NCBI GenBank assembly: GCA_050693875.1
Contig: JBOGWP010000069.1
Coordinates: 1-25,557 of the forward strand
DNA length: 25,557 nucleotides
DNA from: JBOGWP01 sp050693875
GTDB lineage: Bacteria > Actinomycetota > CADDZG01 > JAHWKV01 > JBOGWP01
Direction: 5' to 3'
Each line of letters opens with the position of its first letter. Position 1 is the stretch's first letter. Shown one piece after another: positions 1-6,432 of this stretch. Under the pieces are notes generated by a model. It did no database searches and had not been told where the DNA came from. It saw only the letters and a list, made by a program, of their open reading frames with translations. The position numbers and the translations under genes are program-made.

Positions 1-2
1 GG

Positions 3-92
3 TTCCGCCACCGCCGGCCTGAGCTGGCGAAGCTGCCAACGGTGGCGTGGATCAACGAGCCCACGATCGGTAACGACGCACAGAAGAACTGA
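3..92 (+). CDS. C-terminal fragment of an unidentified protein (5' end outside window)
   Basis: The frame starting at base 3 is open from the window edge to a TGA at 90-92 and encodes 29 residues ending in VAWINEPTIGNDAQKN. The other two plus-strand frames look less protein-like (one has a stop within the first 21 bases). The piece is too short to assign a family. It would be the last gene of a plus-strand unit convergent with the OsmC gene. It could be a chance open frame, as GC-rich DNA produces these easily. Confidence 0.35.
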   Translation, partial: FRHRRPELAKLPTVAWINEPTIGNDAQKN

Positions 93-429
93 CGAGCCCG
101 TGTCTCATTGTGCTTGACAGGTTCCGAGGGGCCGAACAGAAGATCCCAACCGGCTTTCTCGAGGATGACCGAGGAACGACGAACCACAGCGCCGGCGCGC
201 TGAGGATCACACCCGCTACTGCGGCCCTCCGCAGGCCCGCCTCGCTCGGTGAGCTCACGGGACATTCTGAAGCCCCGAGGTCCGCGAGAGCACCGCAGCG
301 TTGTGGAGATTCGGTGGAATCGTCCCGCCGCTCAGGAGGGCTCTTGGATCATGTTCGAGCCGCGGCTGCGCTGTCCTCCAGCCTCGGGCCGGCACGGCGG
401 AGGCTGCGCTGCCGCCCGACCTTCTAGGC
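93..429. other. Intergenic stretch, no convincing gene
   Basis: This 337-base gap separates the plus-strand gene fragment from the 3' end of the minus-strand OsmC gene. Short open frames exist on both strands, but none has a ribosome binding site, a recognisable domain or a plausible hydrophobic or catalytic pattern. A perfect TTGACA lies at 114-119, but no matching -10 hexamer stands 16-18 bases downstream and no gene follows in the right place. A short palindrome, TAGGCCTA (425-432), overlaps the OsmC stop codon. Confidence 0.5.
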
Positions 430-855
430 CTAGGCCAGGTGGGCCTTCACCCCGATCTCGACGTTGCCGCGGAGCGCGTTCGACACGGGGCATGACCCCT
501 CGGCGGCGCCCACGGCCTCCCGAAAGCCCGGCTCGTCGAGGCCCGGGACCTGTGCGATCACCTCGAGGTCGACTCTCGTCACCTTTCCGCCCTCGAAGAC
601 CGCCACCGCCTCGATCTGAAGCTGCGAGGGCGGGTGGCTGCGCTGCGTCAGCTCATCGGAGAGGGCCATGCAGAAGCACGATGCGAGGGCCGCTGCGATC
701 AGCTCCTCCGGGCTCGTCATCCCTTCCGGCTCTTCGGTACGAGCCGCCCACGTGACCGGAGCATCCGTGAACAGCTTGCTGCTCTTCGCGGAGACCACTC
801 CTTTCCCGGATTTCAGATCCCCTTGCCACGTTGCGCCCGCCATGCGCTCTGCCAA
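430..855 (-). CDS. OsmC/Ohr-family peroxiredoxin
   Basis: The product is a 141-residue OsmC-family thiol peroxidase, a cytoplasmic enzyme family that reduces organic hydroperoxides with a cysteine pair. The likely peroxidatic cysteine is C60 in ALASCFCMAL and the resolving cysteine is C122 in SCPVSNAL; both match the family in position. C62 is an extra cysteine. The length is typical. The start is taken as TTG at 855 because AGGAGGT (861-867, minus strand) lies 5 bases upstream; the internal ATG at 843 would be 17 bases from that site. The gene is monocistronic and divergent from the TolB-like gene. The OsmC family is clear; substrate and the OsmC/Ohr/YhfA subgroup are not settled. Confidence 0.92.
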   Translation of the reverse strand: MAERMAGATWQGDLKSGKGVVSAKSSKLFTDAPVTWAARTEEPEGMTSPEELIAAALASCFCMALSDELTQRSHPPSQLQIEAVAVFEGGKVTRVDLEVIAQVPGLDEPGFREAVGAAEGSCPVSNALRGNVEIGVKAHLA

Positions 856-860
856 AAGGC

Positions 861-867
861 ACCTCCT
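861..867 (-). promoter_or_regulatory. Shine-Dalgarno site deciding a TTG start for the OsmC gene
   Basis: On the minus strand the bases read AGGAGGT, complementary to the 16S rRNA 3' end. The spacing to the TTG at 855 is 5 bases, against 17 to the next in-frame ATG, so TTG is preferred. Confidence 0.7.
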
Positions 868-1004
868 CTGTCGGTCCCCCTTCGCCGAATCCTAGCCGTG
901 CGGGGATGATCGCAAACCCGGGCGTCTGCTCCTGGGTCCCAAGCGCTGTCGGGCGTTTACAGGAGCCACAGGTGTTTCCGAACGCAACCTCACTCGTTCA
1001 CGAT

Positions 1005-1023
1005 TGTCGGGACAAACCCGACA
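1005..1023. promoter_or_regulatory. Perfect 7-bp inverted repeat in the divergent osmC / TolB-like promoter region
   Basis: TGTCGGG and CCCGACA flank the 5-base spacer ACAAA without mismatch. The element sits in the 263-base region between two divergent genes (starts at 855 minus and 1119 plus), where an operator would be expected. It could instead form a hairpin in a leader transcript. No convincing -35/-10 pair was found beside it. Confidence 0.4.
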
Positions 1024-1118
1024 CAAACGGCGGCTCTTCCGCGCCTCCAAAGCAATACTTGGAGATCGTCCGACTTGACCTGGCGGGAAAGCCCCGCGCT
1101 GGGTACACGGAAGGAGAC

Positions 1119-2213
1119 ATGACAAGCCCGACGAGAAGGGGACGCGCCAAACGCACCCGGACTAGCTGGCCGGGGGCGGTCGCTGCGGTTGTCGTTGTGG
1201 GATCGCTGGCGACGAGTGCGCGCGCTGCGCCGATCCAGTTGCCGCCCCTCTTCGGCTCCGGCGCAGGCAGCAACTGCTCGGTGGGGACCAACGTTCCGAC
1301 GCAGCTCGGTCCGGACGACATCCTCTTCGACTCGAATCGGTGTGGGAACTACGAGGTCTTTGCCCTGAGCTCGACTGGGACCGTACGGGAGCTGACCCGG
1401 GGCAGCAGCTACGACAGCTTCTGGCCGAAGATGTCGCCGGACCGCAAGCGGATCATCTTCCATCGCACCCCCGCCGGGACGCACGACCGCGACTATTCGA
1501 AGACCAGCACCTGGACGATGAATGCCGATGGGACCAACTTGCGCGAGATCATCCCCGTCGGCAAGTACGGGTGGTCATTTCAGGCGCATCCGGAATGGTC
1601 TCCCGACGGCCTTCAGATCGCCATCGCCGGCGGCGGCACGGCCAACGTCCAGATCTTCATCGCAGACACCGACGGCAACAACGCCCGGCGGGTCACCGGC
1701 GCCGGCACGGCGAGTCCCCAGGGCGGGGTGAACGTCGACCCGAGTTGGAGCGCCGACGGACGAACGCTGCTGTTCGTCGGATGTCCGGCCGGCATCTGCA
1801 TCGAAAGCTCCTACGAGGCGTTTCGCATGGGAGTCGACGGGACGTCCGCCCAACGACTCACGAATGACGGCGTGCGAGACCAGGACCCGTACCTGTCTCC
1901 CGACGGGATGAGGATTGCCTGGCTGCGCAACACGGGCGGCGGCGTGTTTGGCGGCTGGGGGATCTTCAGCATGAACCAGAACGGTTCCGCGCAAGGCCCC
2001 GTCATCGACGACGGCAAGGTCAACTCCAAGCCCGACTGGTCGCTCGACGGCTCCACGATCTACTTCCACCGCGCCGCGGGCGCCCTTCCCGGCTTCAACC
2101 TCTTCAAGATCAATGCCGGCGGTGGGACTCCGGTCGCACTTCTCCCCGAGGGGTTCGGCTACGAGAACGAATATCCGGATGCGGTCTCGCTTCCCGTCCC
2201 CGCCGGGCTTTGA
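1119..2213 (+). CDS. Exported TolB-like (PD40) beta-propeller protein
   Basis: The product is 364 residues. The N-terminus is basic (RRGRAKRTR), followed by a hydrophobic segment (about residues 17-31) and a signal peptidase I-type site ending ARA near residue 36, so the protein is predicted to be exported. The rest is six WD40-like PD40 repeats with the recurring pattern xPxWSPDGxxIxF (for example HPEWSPDGLQIAIAGG, DPSWSADGRTLLFVG, KPDWSLDGSTIYFHR), consistent with a six-bladed propeller. Such domains usually bind proteins or peptides; nothing here shows an enzyme site. The ATG at 1119 was chosen because AAGGAG (1111-1116) precedes it and the signal peptide starts there; the upstream in-frame extension lacks protein character. 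It ends 12 bases before the convergent VOC pseudogene. TolB itself is not implied: no N-terminal TolB domain or tol/pal neighbours. Confidence 0.88.
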   Translation: MTSPTRRGRAKRTRTSWPGAVAAVVVVGSLATSARAAPIQLPPLFGSGAGSNCSVGTNVPTQLGPDDILFDSNRCGNYEVFALSSTGTVRELTRGSSYDSFWPKMSPDRKRIIFHRTPAGTHDRDYSKTSTWTMNADGTNLREIIPVGKYGWSFQAHPEWSPDGLQIAIAGGGTANVQIFIADTDGNNARRVTGAGTASPQGGVNVDPSWSADGRTLLFVGCPAGICIESSYEAFRMGVDGTSAQRLTNDGVRDQDPYLSPDGMRIAWLRNTGGGVFGGWGIFSMNQNGSAQGPVIDDGKVNSKPDWSLDGSTIYFHRAAGALPGFNLFKINAGGGTPVALLPEGFGYENEYPDAVSLPVPAGL

Positions 2214-2225
2214 GCGGGCGGCGGT

Positions 2226-2598
2226 TCAGGCCGGGCCGTACAGGAGGAACTCGTTGCCGTCGGGGTCCTTGAACCGGACCTCGGTCATCCCCCAGGGCTG
2301 TGCCGTGGGCTCCTGGGTGATCTCGACTCCCTTGCCCCTGAGCGCGTCGGCACTCTCCGCCGCTTCGTCGGTCCAGAACGTGCCTGAAGCCCGCCGACCT
2401 TCTCCGGCGACCAATCGGCAAACCCTGCACCAGCACGATGGAGGTCTCGGGACCGCTCGGCTTCACCTGCAGCCAGCGCAGCCCGTCGCCCGAGGAGTCG
2501 CGGACCTTCTCCATCCCGAGCTTGTCGACCTAGAGGTCCAGCGCGGCGTCCTGATCGTTGACGTAGATCGGAACGACGTCCACTCGCTTGATCGTCAT
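2226..2598 (-). pseudogene. Degraded VOC/glyoxalase-family gene (one stop, two frameshifts)
   Basis: From an ATG at 2598 with an AAGGAGGA-type site (2603-2610) the frame encodes MTIKRVDVVPIYVNDQDAAL, the usual first strand of a VOC (bleomycin resistance/dioxygenase) domain. It then hits an in-frame TAG (2530-2532) where the family normally has an aromatic-Tyr pair before VDKLGMEKVRD. The frame continues through ETSIVLVQG, shifts near 2421-2430 into GFADWSPEKVGG, and shifts again near 2385-2400 into SGTFWTDEAAESADALRGKG and the typical C-terminus FKDPDGNEFLLYGPA. All three frames together give one normal VOC protein of about 123 residues. The ordered remains indicate a recently broken gene; assembly or read errors could mimic this, though three separate lesions make that less likely. 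Confidence 0.82.
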
Positions 2599-2787
2599 CG
2601 AATCCTCCTTTCGGGCCCGAGTCAGATCCTAGGCCGGGCGGGGATGCCATGCCGCATCTGCGCAAGCGCGCATCTCATTCCCACCTCGGTCTCGGGCCCC
2701 CGACGGACCCCTGCGGGTTCCCGGCGTCGGGACCACCATGCCCCCTCACCCGCCTTCCTTGGGAGGATTGAGTGACCGGGAAGCGGA

Positions 2788-2793
2788 TAAACT
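2788..2793 (+). promoter_or_regulatory. Possible -10 element (TAAACT) for a leaderless GT4 transcript
   Basis: TAAACT lies 9 bases before the ATG at 2803, which would place transcription start at or next to the start codon. No good ribosome binding site precedes the ATG, which fits leaderless translation. The -35 match is poor (TTGAGT at 2768-2773, spacer 14). Confidence 0.3.
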
Positions 2794-2802
2794 CAGCAGG
2801 CC

Positions 2803-3960
2803 ATGCCCAATCGACGCCAGAGAGCCACGAGTGAGGGCGGCGAGTCTTCGGCCGCGCTGCGCGCCCACGACGATGGCGCATGGAGTTCGACGCCTCGTGC
2901 CGGGTGGGCGACGGGCGGGGCCGGCCTCCGACCGGACCCGCTCCGCATCCTCATGGTCGCCCCGGTGTGGCTACGGGTCCCTCCTCATCGGTACGGAGGG
3001 ATCGAGTGGGTGGTTCACTGGCTCTGCAAGGGGCTCGCCGCCCGAGGCCACAAGGTGACGCTCGTGGCGTCGGGGGATTCAGCCTGCCCCGTCTCGATTC
3101 GGTCCGCCTTCGCGCAGCCCCCGCCCGGGAGCTTCGAAAGCCACGTGCCCGAAGTAGTCCACTCGCTCGAAGCGATGGACGCGGCGGAGGAGCTCCGGCC
3201 CGACGTCATCCACGACCACTCCCTAACGGCGTCGCTCGGGCTCGGTGGGCAAAGCCCGCTGGTCCTCACCGCCCACCTATCCCGCGATGGGGACCGCGGC
3301 GAGGCCTACCGAAGGCTCTCGGGGCGGGCACGGCTCGTCGCGATCAGCGAGGCCCAGCGGGCGTCGATGCCGGAGGTGCGATGGGGCGGGGTCGTGCACA
3401 ACGCCGTGGAGGTCTCATCGTTTCCGTTCCGAGCCGACAAGGAGGACTTCCTGGTCTTCCTCGGCAGGATCAGCCGGGACAAGGGGGCCCATCTCGCGGT
3501 CGAGGCGGCACGGCGCGCCGGCATGCGCATCCTCCTGGCGGGACGGATCGGCCTCGAGGACGAGCGCCGCTACTGGGAGCAGGAGGTGGTCCCCCGGGCG
3601 GGCTCGGACCTCGAGTACGTGGGGGAAGCCGACGCGGCTATGAAGCGGGATCTCCTCTCGCGCGCCCGGGCGCTCGTCTTCCCCATCTGCTGGGACGAGC
3701 CGTTCGGCCTGGTCATGGCGGAGTCGCTCGCCTGCGGGACCCCGGTCGTGGCATTCCGGCGGGGGGCGGTGCCGGAGATCGTCGACGACGGCCTGACCGG
3801 CTTCGTGGTCGACGACCTCGATGGGCTCGCCGCCGCGCTCGGCGCGATCGATCGCATCGATCCGATGCTGTGCAGGAAGGCCGCGGAATCCCGCTTCGAC
3901 CTGCCGAGGATGGTCGAGGGCTACGAGCGAATCTACCTCGAGTCGTCCGGCCGGCGGTAG
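2803..3960 (+). CDS. Family 4 glycosyltransferase (GT-B fold)
   Basis: The product is 385 residues and transfers a sugar from an activated donor, probably to a glycan or lipid acceptor at the membrane face; donor and acceptor cannot be read. The N-terminal Rossmann half starts at LRILMVAPVW (about residue 47) and contains HRYGGIEWVV and DVIHDHS. The C-terminal donor-binding half contains FLGRISRDKGAHLAVEAAR, LVFPICWDEPFGLVMAESLA (the E-x7-E motif) and CGTPVVAFRRGAVPEIV. About 45 Arg/Gly/Ser-rich residues precede the first strand, so the true start is uncertain; ATG 2803 is kept because no start lies close to the first strand except the ATG inside it, and because a -10-like hexamer sits just upstream. 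It stands alone on the plus strand, convergent with the rsfS cluster. Confidence 0.88.
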   Translation: MPNRRQRATSEGGESSAALRAHDDGAWSSTPRAGWATGGAGLRPDPLRILMVAPVWLRVPPHRYGGIEWVVHWLCKGLAARGHKVTLVASGDSACPVSIRSAFAQPPPGSFESHVPEVVHSLEAMDAAEELRPDVIHDHSLTASLGLGGQSPLVLTAHLSRDGDRGEAYRRLSGRARLVAISEAQRASMPEVRWGGVVHNAVEVSSFPFRADKEDFLVFLGRISRDKGAHLAVEAARRAGMRILLAGRIGLEDERRYWEQEVVPRAGSDLEYVGEADAAMKRDLLSRARALVFPICWDEPFGLVMAESLACGTPVVAFRRGAVPEIVDDGLTGFVVDDLDGLAAALGAIDRIDPMLCRKAAESRFDLPRMVEGYERIYLESSGRR

Positions 3961-3968
3961 CCCAGTTC

Positions 3969-4030
3969 GAGGTGCCGAAGTTGGTGCGATGAGTCACGGC
4001 TAGGAACGAGAGCCGACTGGGGCGCACCTC
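3969..4030 (+). repeat. Nested inverted repeat with two alternative outer stems
   Basis: Just after the glycosyltransferase stop, GAGGTGC (3969-3975) pairs perfectly with GCACCTC (4024-4030). GGTGCG (3983-3988) can instead pair with CGCACC (4023-4028), using the same 3' strand. Inside both, CGGCT (3997-4001) pairs with AGCCG (4011-4015) around a 9-base loop, extendable by AGT/ACT with a bulge. The result is a compact, possibly bistable RNA structure. It may be a terminator, a transcript-end stabiliser or part of a dispersed repeat. Confidence 0.45.
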
Positions 4031-4039
4031 AAGCTGAGC

Positions 4040-4073
4040 CCGGCAGGCGCTGAGCGAGGCGAGGCCCTGCCGG
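4040..4073. terminator. Hairpin in convergent intergenic zone (8-bp stem)
   Basis: CCGGCAGG (4040-4047) and CCTGCCGG (4066-4073) form a perfect 8-bp stem with an 18-base loop containing GAGCGAGGCGAGG. It lies between two convergent genes and may help stop transcription from either side, but there is no U-tract. Confidence 0.35.
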
Positions 4074-4094
4074 CATTCAACGACGCCGCCGGAG

Positions 4095-4110
4095 GCTCGG
4101 CTCGCCGAGC
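4095..4110. repeat. GCTCGG-CTCG-CCGAGC hairpin
   Basis: A 6-bp perfect stem with a CTCG tetraloop. The surrounding bases (4096-4139) resemble those at 4042-4085: both carry GAGCGAGG, then CGAGG, then CCG-CATT and GAC, so the two stretches look like an imperfect direct repeat of about 45 bases. Confidence 0.35.
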
Positions 4111-4185
4111 GAGGGCGAGGCGGGCCGACATTGAGGACCGCGACCGCTGCCGGAGGCCGCCCCATGCCTTCCTGGCCCGTACCGG

Positions 4186-4215
4186 GGAGCGTAGCGACCC
4201 GCTGGTCGCTACTCC
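4186..4215 (-). terminator. Strong hairpin overlapping the stop codon of the last gene in the nadD-rsfS cluster
   Basis: GTAGCGACC (4191-4199) pairs with GGTCGCTAC (4204-4212) around the tetraloop CGCT, with GGA/TCC extending the stem past a two-base bulge. The TAG of the upstream minus-strand gene (4209-4211) lies inside the stem. No U-tract follows on the minus strand, so it would be a non-canonical terminator or an RNA 3'-end stabiliser. Confidence 0.5.
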
Positions 4216-4712
4216 TCGTCAGCGTCCTGGTCCGATCCCCCGTCTTCGGGCTGCGAGGCGCCCGTGCCGGACGAGGTCGAGGCGGGCCGGCGGCGGCGGC
4301 GGCGGAGTCGGCGCCCGGCGCTCGCCTCCCGGGCCGGGGCCGGTGCTGAGGGGCCGGACCCCTCGTCCACGGGGCCCTTGATGATGAGGCGGTACTCCTG
4401 CGGGGTCGTCGGAAGCCCGTACTCGTCCTGCATGGTGGCGATCAGCTCCTCGAGCACGATCCCGTCCGCCGGAAGGGTCTGCAGTTTGCGACGGCGGCCC
4501 CGCCGCTCGGTCCCTGCCCCACCCTTCGGCGCGGGCTGTTGGGCGGCTTGGTCTCCGGCGCCGCGCCTGCGCTCCGGCCGCCCCCCGGCGGGCGCTCGGC
4601 GGGCGGGAGCCGCGGTCCCGCCACTGTTGTTCGCCCGCGCCTCTCCGCCCGGTGCCTGCCCCCGGCCCCCGCCGCGACGGGTCCGTCGCCGGCGGCGTCC
4701 CTGCCGTGCCAA
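4209..4712 (-). CDS. Arginine-rich, mostly disordered protein translationally coupled to rsfS; function unknown
   Basis: The product is 167 residues and not recognised. It begins MARQGRRRRRTRRGGGRG and is rich in Arg, Gly, Ala and Pro to about residue 76. A short segment that could fold follows (about 77-115, including ADGIVLEELIATMQDEYG and TTPQEYRLIIKG), then a second Arg block (LRRRRRRP, about 136-143) and a Ser/Asp/Glu-rich end (EDGGSDQDADEE). There is no signal peptide or membrane segment. The start is TTG at 4712, directly after the rsfS TAG (4713-4715); GGAGGG in the last rsfS codons lies 7 bases upstream, so translation is probably coupled. Basic tails on both sides of a small core suggest RNA or ribosome binding, which is inference. 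Such composition can arise in shadow frames of GC-rich DNA, but the position, ribosome binding site and ordered core argue for a real gene. Confidence 0.7.
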   Translation of the reverse strand: MARQGRRRRRTRRGGGRGQAPGGEARANNSGGTAAPARRAPAGGRPERRRGAGDQAAQQPAPKGGAGTERRGRRRKLQTLPADGIVLEELIATMQDEYGLPTTPQEYRLIIKGPVDEGSGPSAPAPAREASAGRRLRRRRRRPASTSSGTGASQPEDGGSDQDADEE

Positions 4713-5087
4713 CTACGCTCCCTCCTGGGCGAGCTCCCCATCCTCTGTGACGGGTAGCCTCCGGGCGTCGCTCCAGAGGCGCTCGAGCCGGTAGAAGTCG
4801 CGCTCCTCCTCGTGGAAGACGTGGACGACGACATCGAGATAGTCGATCAGGACCCAGCGTTGTTCGCGTTCGCCCTCCCGCCGGTAGGGGCGGTGCTCGT
4901 CCTCGCGAAGACGTCGCTCGACCTCCTCGACGATGGTCGAGACCTGGCGTTCGTTGCGCCCTGAGCACACCACGAAGTAGTCGGTGATCCCGATCAGTGG
5001 TCCGACCTCGAGGATCACGATGTCCGTGGCCTTCTTGGCCGAGGCGGCGCGCGCTGCCTCCAGCGCCTTGTCCAGGGGCTCGCTCAG
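4713..5087 (-). CDS. rsfS: Ribosomal silencing factor RsfS, probable CTG start
   Basis: RsfS binds ribosomal protein L14 on the free 50S subunit and blocks joining with 30S during starvation. Family features are clear: DIVILEVGPLIGITDYFVVCSG, RQVSTIVEEVERRL, and WVLIDYLDVVVHVFHEEERDFYRLERLW near the end. The first conventional start is GTG 5018, which gives 101 residues but removes the N-terminal helix. The frame stays open upstream and encodes LSEPLDKALEAARAASAKK, matching in length (21 residues before the DIV strand) the N-terminus of E. coli RsfS. No ATG, GTG or TTG exists there, but CTG 5087 follows an extended ribosome binding site (5092-5102) that overlaps the lytR stop. I therefore prefer CTG 5087 (124 residues); an annotation using 5018 would be truncated. 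It sits between lytR and the Arg-rich gene. Confidence 0.88.
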   Translation of the reverse strand: MSEPLDKALEAARAASAKKATDIVILEVGPLIGITDYFVVCSGRNERQVSTIVEEVERRLREDEHRPYRREGEREQRWVLIDYLDVVVHVFHEEERDFYRLERLWSDARRLPVTEDGELAQEGA

Positions 5088-5091
5088 GATC

Positions 5092-5102
5092 GGATCACCT
5101 CT
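5092..5102 (-). promoter_or_regulatory. Extended Shine-Dalgarno for rsfS overlapping the lytR stop codon
   Basis: On the minus strand the bases read AGAGGTGATCC, differing from the full complement of the 16S rRNA 3' end (GGAGGTGATCC) only at the second base. The lytR TGA (5095-5097) lies inside it. The only in-frame codon close downstream that could initiate is CTG at 5087, 4 bases after the extended pairing or 10 after its AGAGG core. Confidence 0.5.
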
Positions 5103-6432
5103 TGGCCTCCAAGAAGTCCTTGCCCACGACGATCGTCAAGTCGACGATACCCTGCTGCTGGCGGGAGACCACTAACTCGCCCACGCCGAGCACCCGTTTG
5201 ACCTCCTCGCCGGTCGCCAACGCCTGGGCGGATCCGGTATAGACGACGATCTGCGTGGTGTCGTAGTCGAAGCTGCGTGCGTTCTGGTTGAGGACGACCC
5301 GGAACCCCTTGGGGATGAGGAGATCGGAGACCTGCTGCCCGATGCCGGGGCTCCCGTTGCCGTTGAGAATCTCCACCCGGCGCCCGACCCTGCCGGCACC
5401 CCGCGGCCGCGACTCGGCCAGGTACCGGTCGACCATCGCCTCGACCCCCTGGCTGTCCGGAGCGTAGATCTGCGCTCCGCTCTGGATGCCGGTGGACGTC
5501 ACCGGCATCGTCTCCAACTGGATGTCGGCCGCGGGGACCGACGCGAAGTGGCCGAAGAAGCGTTCGAGCTGCGCGGAGGAGGCGTCGGTGCTGAACAGGT
5601 CGCGGCTCGACGCGAAGAGCTCGCCGAGCTTCTTGCCGCCGCCCCCGGTGCGGTACTGCTCCCAGAACGCCGACCAGACCGAGGCATGCCGCACGGCGCG
5701 CGAGATCTCGTCACCGTTCGGATCGATGAACCCGAGATACTCGGCAACGCGTGCTCCGTCGAGATGCTGGCGTCCTTCGGCGAAGACCACCCGTGCGCGC
5801 CCGTCCGCTTCGTTCGCCGCGAGGCGCTGCTGGATGTCCAGCGTCACTCCTCCGGCCTTGTCGAAGAGTGCGCGGATCCCCTGGTCCGAAACCCGAAGGT
5901 AGTGGTCGAAGGACACCCCGAGCAGGTTCGAGGCGGTGGTCACCAGCAGTGGCTCACGGCCCAGCCCCAGCGAGCGGGCAAGCGTGTCCTGGCCGTGACC
6001 GGGGATCTCGGTGAGCGTCGAGCGGGGGATGTACATGAGAAACCCACGGTCCTGGCGCACGTTCCACGACGCGAGCGAGAGCCAGCCGGCGTCGCCCGAG
6101 CGGTCGGCCTCCACCGTGCCGATCACCATCCAGGTCTCCTGACGAGGCGCTTCTGCCGCGGGCGTGCCCGTGCCGGGTCGTCCCCCGCGGTGGCGCATGC
6201 GCTCCACGATGCGCGATCCGGCCAGCACGGCGACCACCACCAGCAGCGTGGCCAGGCCCATCCCGAACACCTGACGACGAAGGCGCGCCCGACGCTGCTG
6301 ACGCCGCCGCTTCATGCGCGGGCCGTCGGCGCGGCGGTGGCCGGGGTCGGTCATGTCGGTCTCGTCGAACCCCGCTCCGAGTACCTCCGGTGCCTCCCGC
6401 TCCGCGACATCGATCTCGTCTCGGGGGCTCAT
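5095..6432 (-). CDS. LytR-like membrane protein: divergent LCP domain plus LytR_C domain
   Basis: The product is 445 residues: an acidic then basic cytoplasmic N-terminus (1-53, with KRRRQQRRARLRR), one transmembrane helix (about 54-73), an extracellular LCP-like domain (about 102-300) and a LytR C-terminal domain (about 353-440, starting VEILNGNGSPGIGQQVSDLL). LCP proteins attach glycopolymers to peptidoglycan. Recognisable LCP parts include FLMYIPRSTL, GVSFDHYLRVS, DKAGGVTLDI and FAEGRQHLDGARVAEYL. The usual Y-x-R-x-R and D-x-x-R-x-x-RQ stretch is replaced by EYLGFIDPNGDEISRAVRHAS, so catalytic arginines appear to be missing and ligase activity is doubtful. ATG 6432 overlaps the nadD stop by 4 bases (ATGA), which decides the start and indicates coupling. 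Confidence 0.85.
   Translation of the reverse strand: MSPRDEIDVAEREAPEVLGAGFDETDMTDPGHRRADGPRMKRRRQQRRARLRRQVFGMGLATLLVVVAVLAGSRIVERMRHRGGRPGTGTPAAEAPRQETWMVIGTVEADRSGDAGWLSLASWNVRQDRGFLMYIPRSTLTEIPGHGQDTLARSLGLGREPLLVTTASNLLGVSFDHYLRVSDQGIRALFDKAGGVTLDIQQRLAANEADGRARVVFAEGRQHLDGARVAEYLGFIDPNGDEISRAVRHASVWSAFWEQYRTGGGGKKLGELFASSRDLFSTDASSAQLERFFGHFASVPAADIQLETMPVTSTGIQSGAQIYAPDSQGVEAMVDRYLAESRPRGAGRVGRRVEILNGNGSPGIGQQVSDLLIPKGFRVVLNQNARSFDYDTTQIVVYTGSAQALATGEEVKRVLGVGELVVSRQQQGIVDLTIVVGKDFLEAKR

Noticed and set aside
114..119. Promoter from the perfect TTGACA
   Set aside because: No -10 element at 16-18 bases and no gene downstream on that strand.
110..427. 105-residue plus-strand open frame in the left intergenic region
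   Set aside because: No ribosome binding site, low-complexity composition, and it runs into the 3' end of the OsmC gene.
831..1118. 96-residue N-terminal extension of the TolB-like gene
   Set aside because: A signal peptide and ribosome binding site mark ATG 1119; the extension overlaps the osmC start and lacks protein character.
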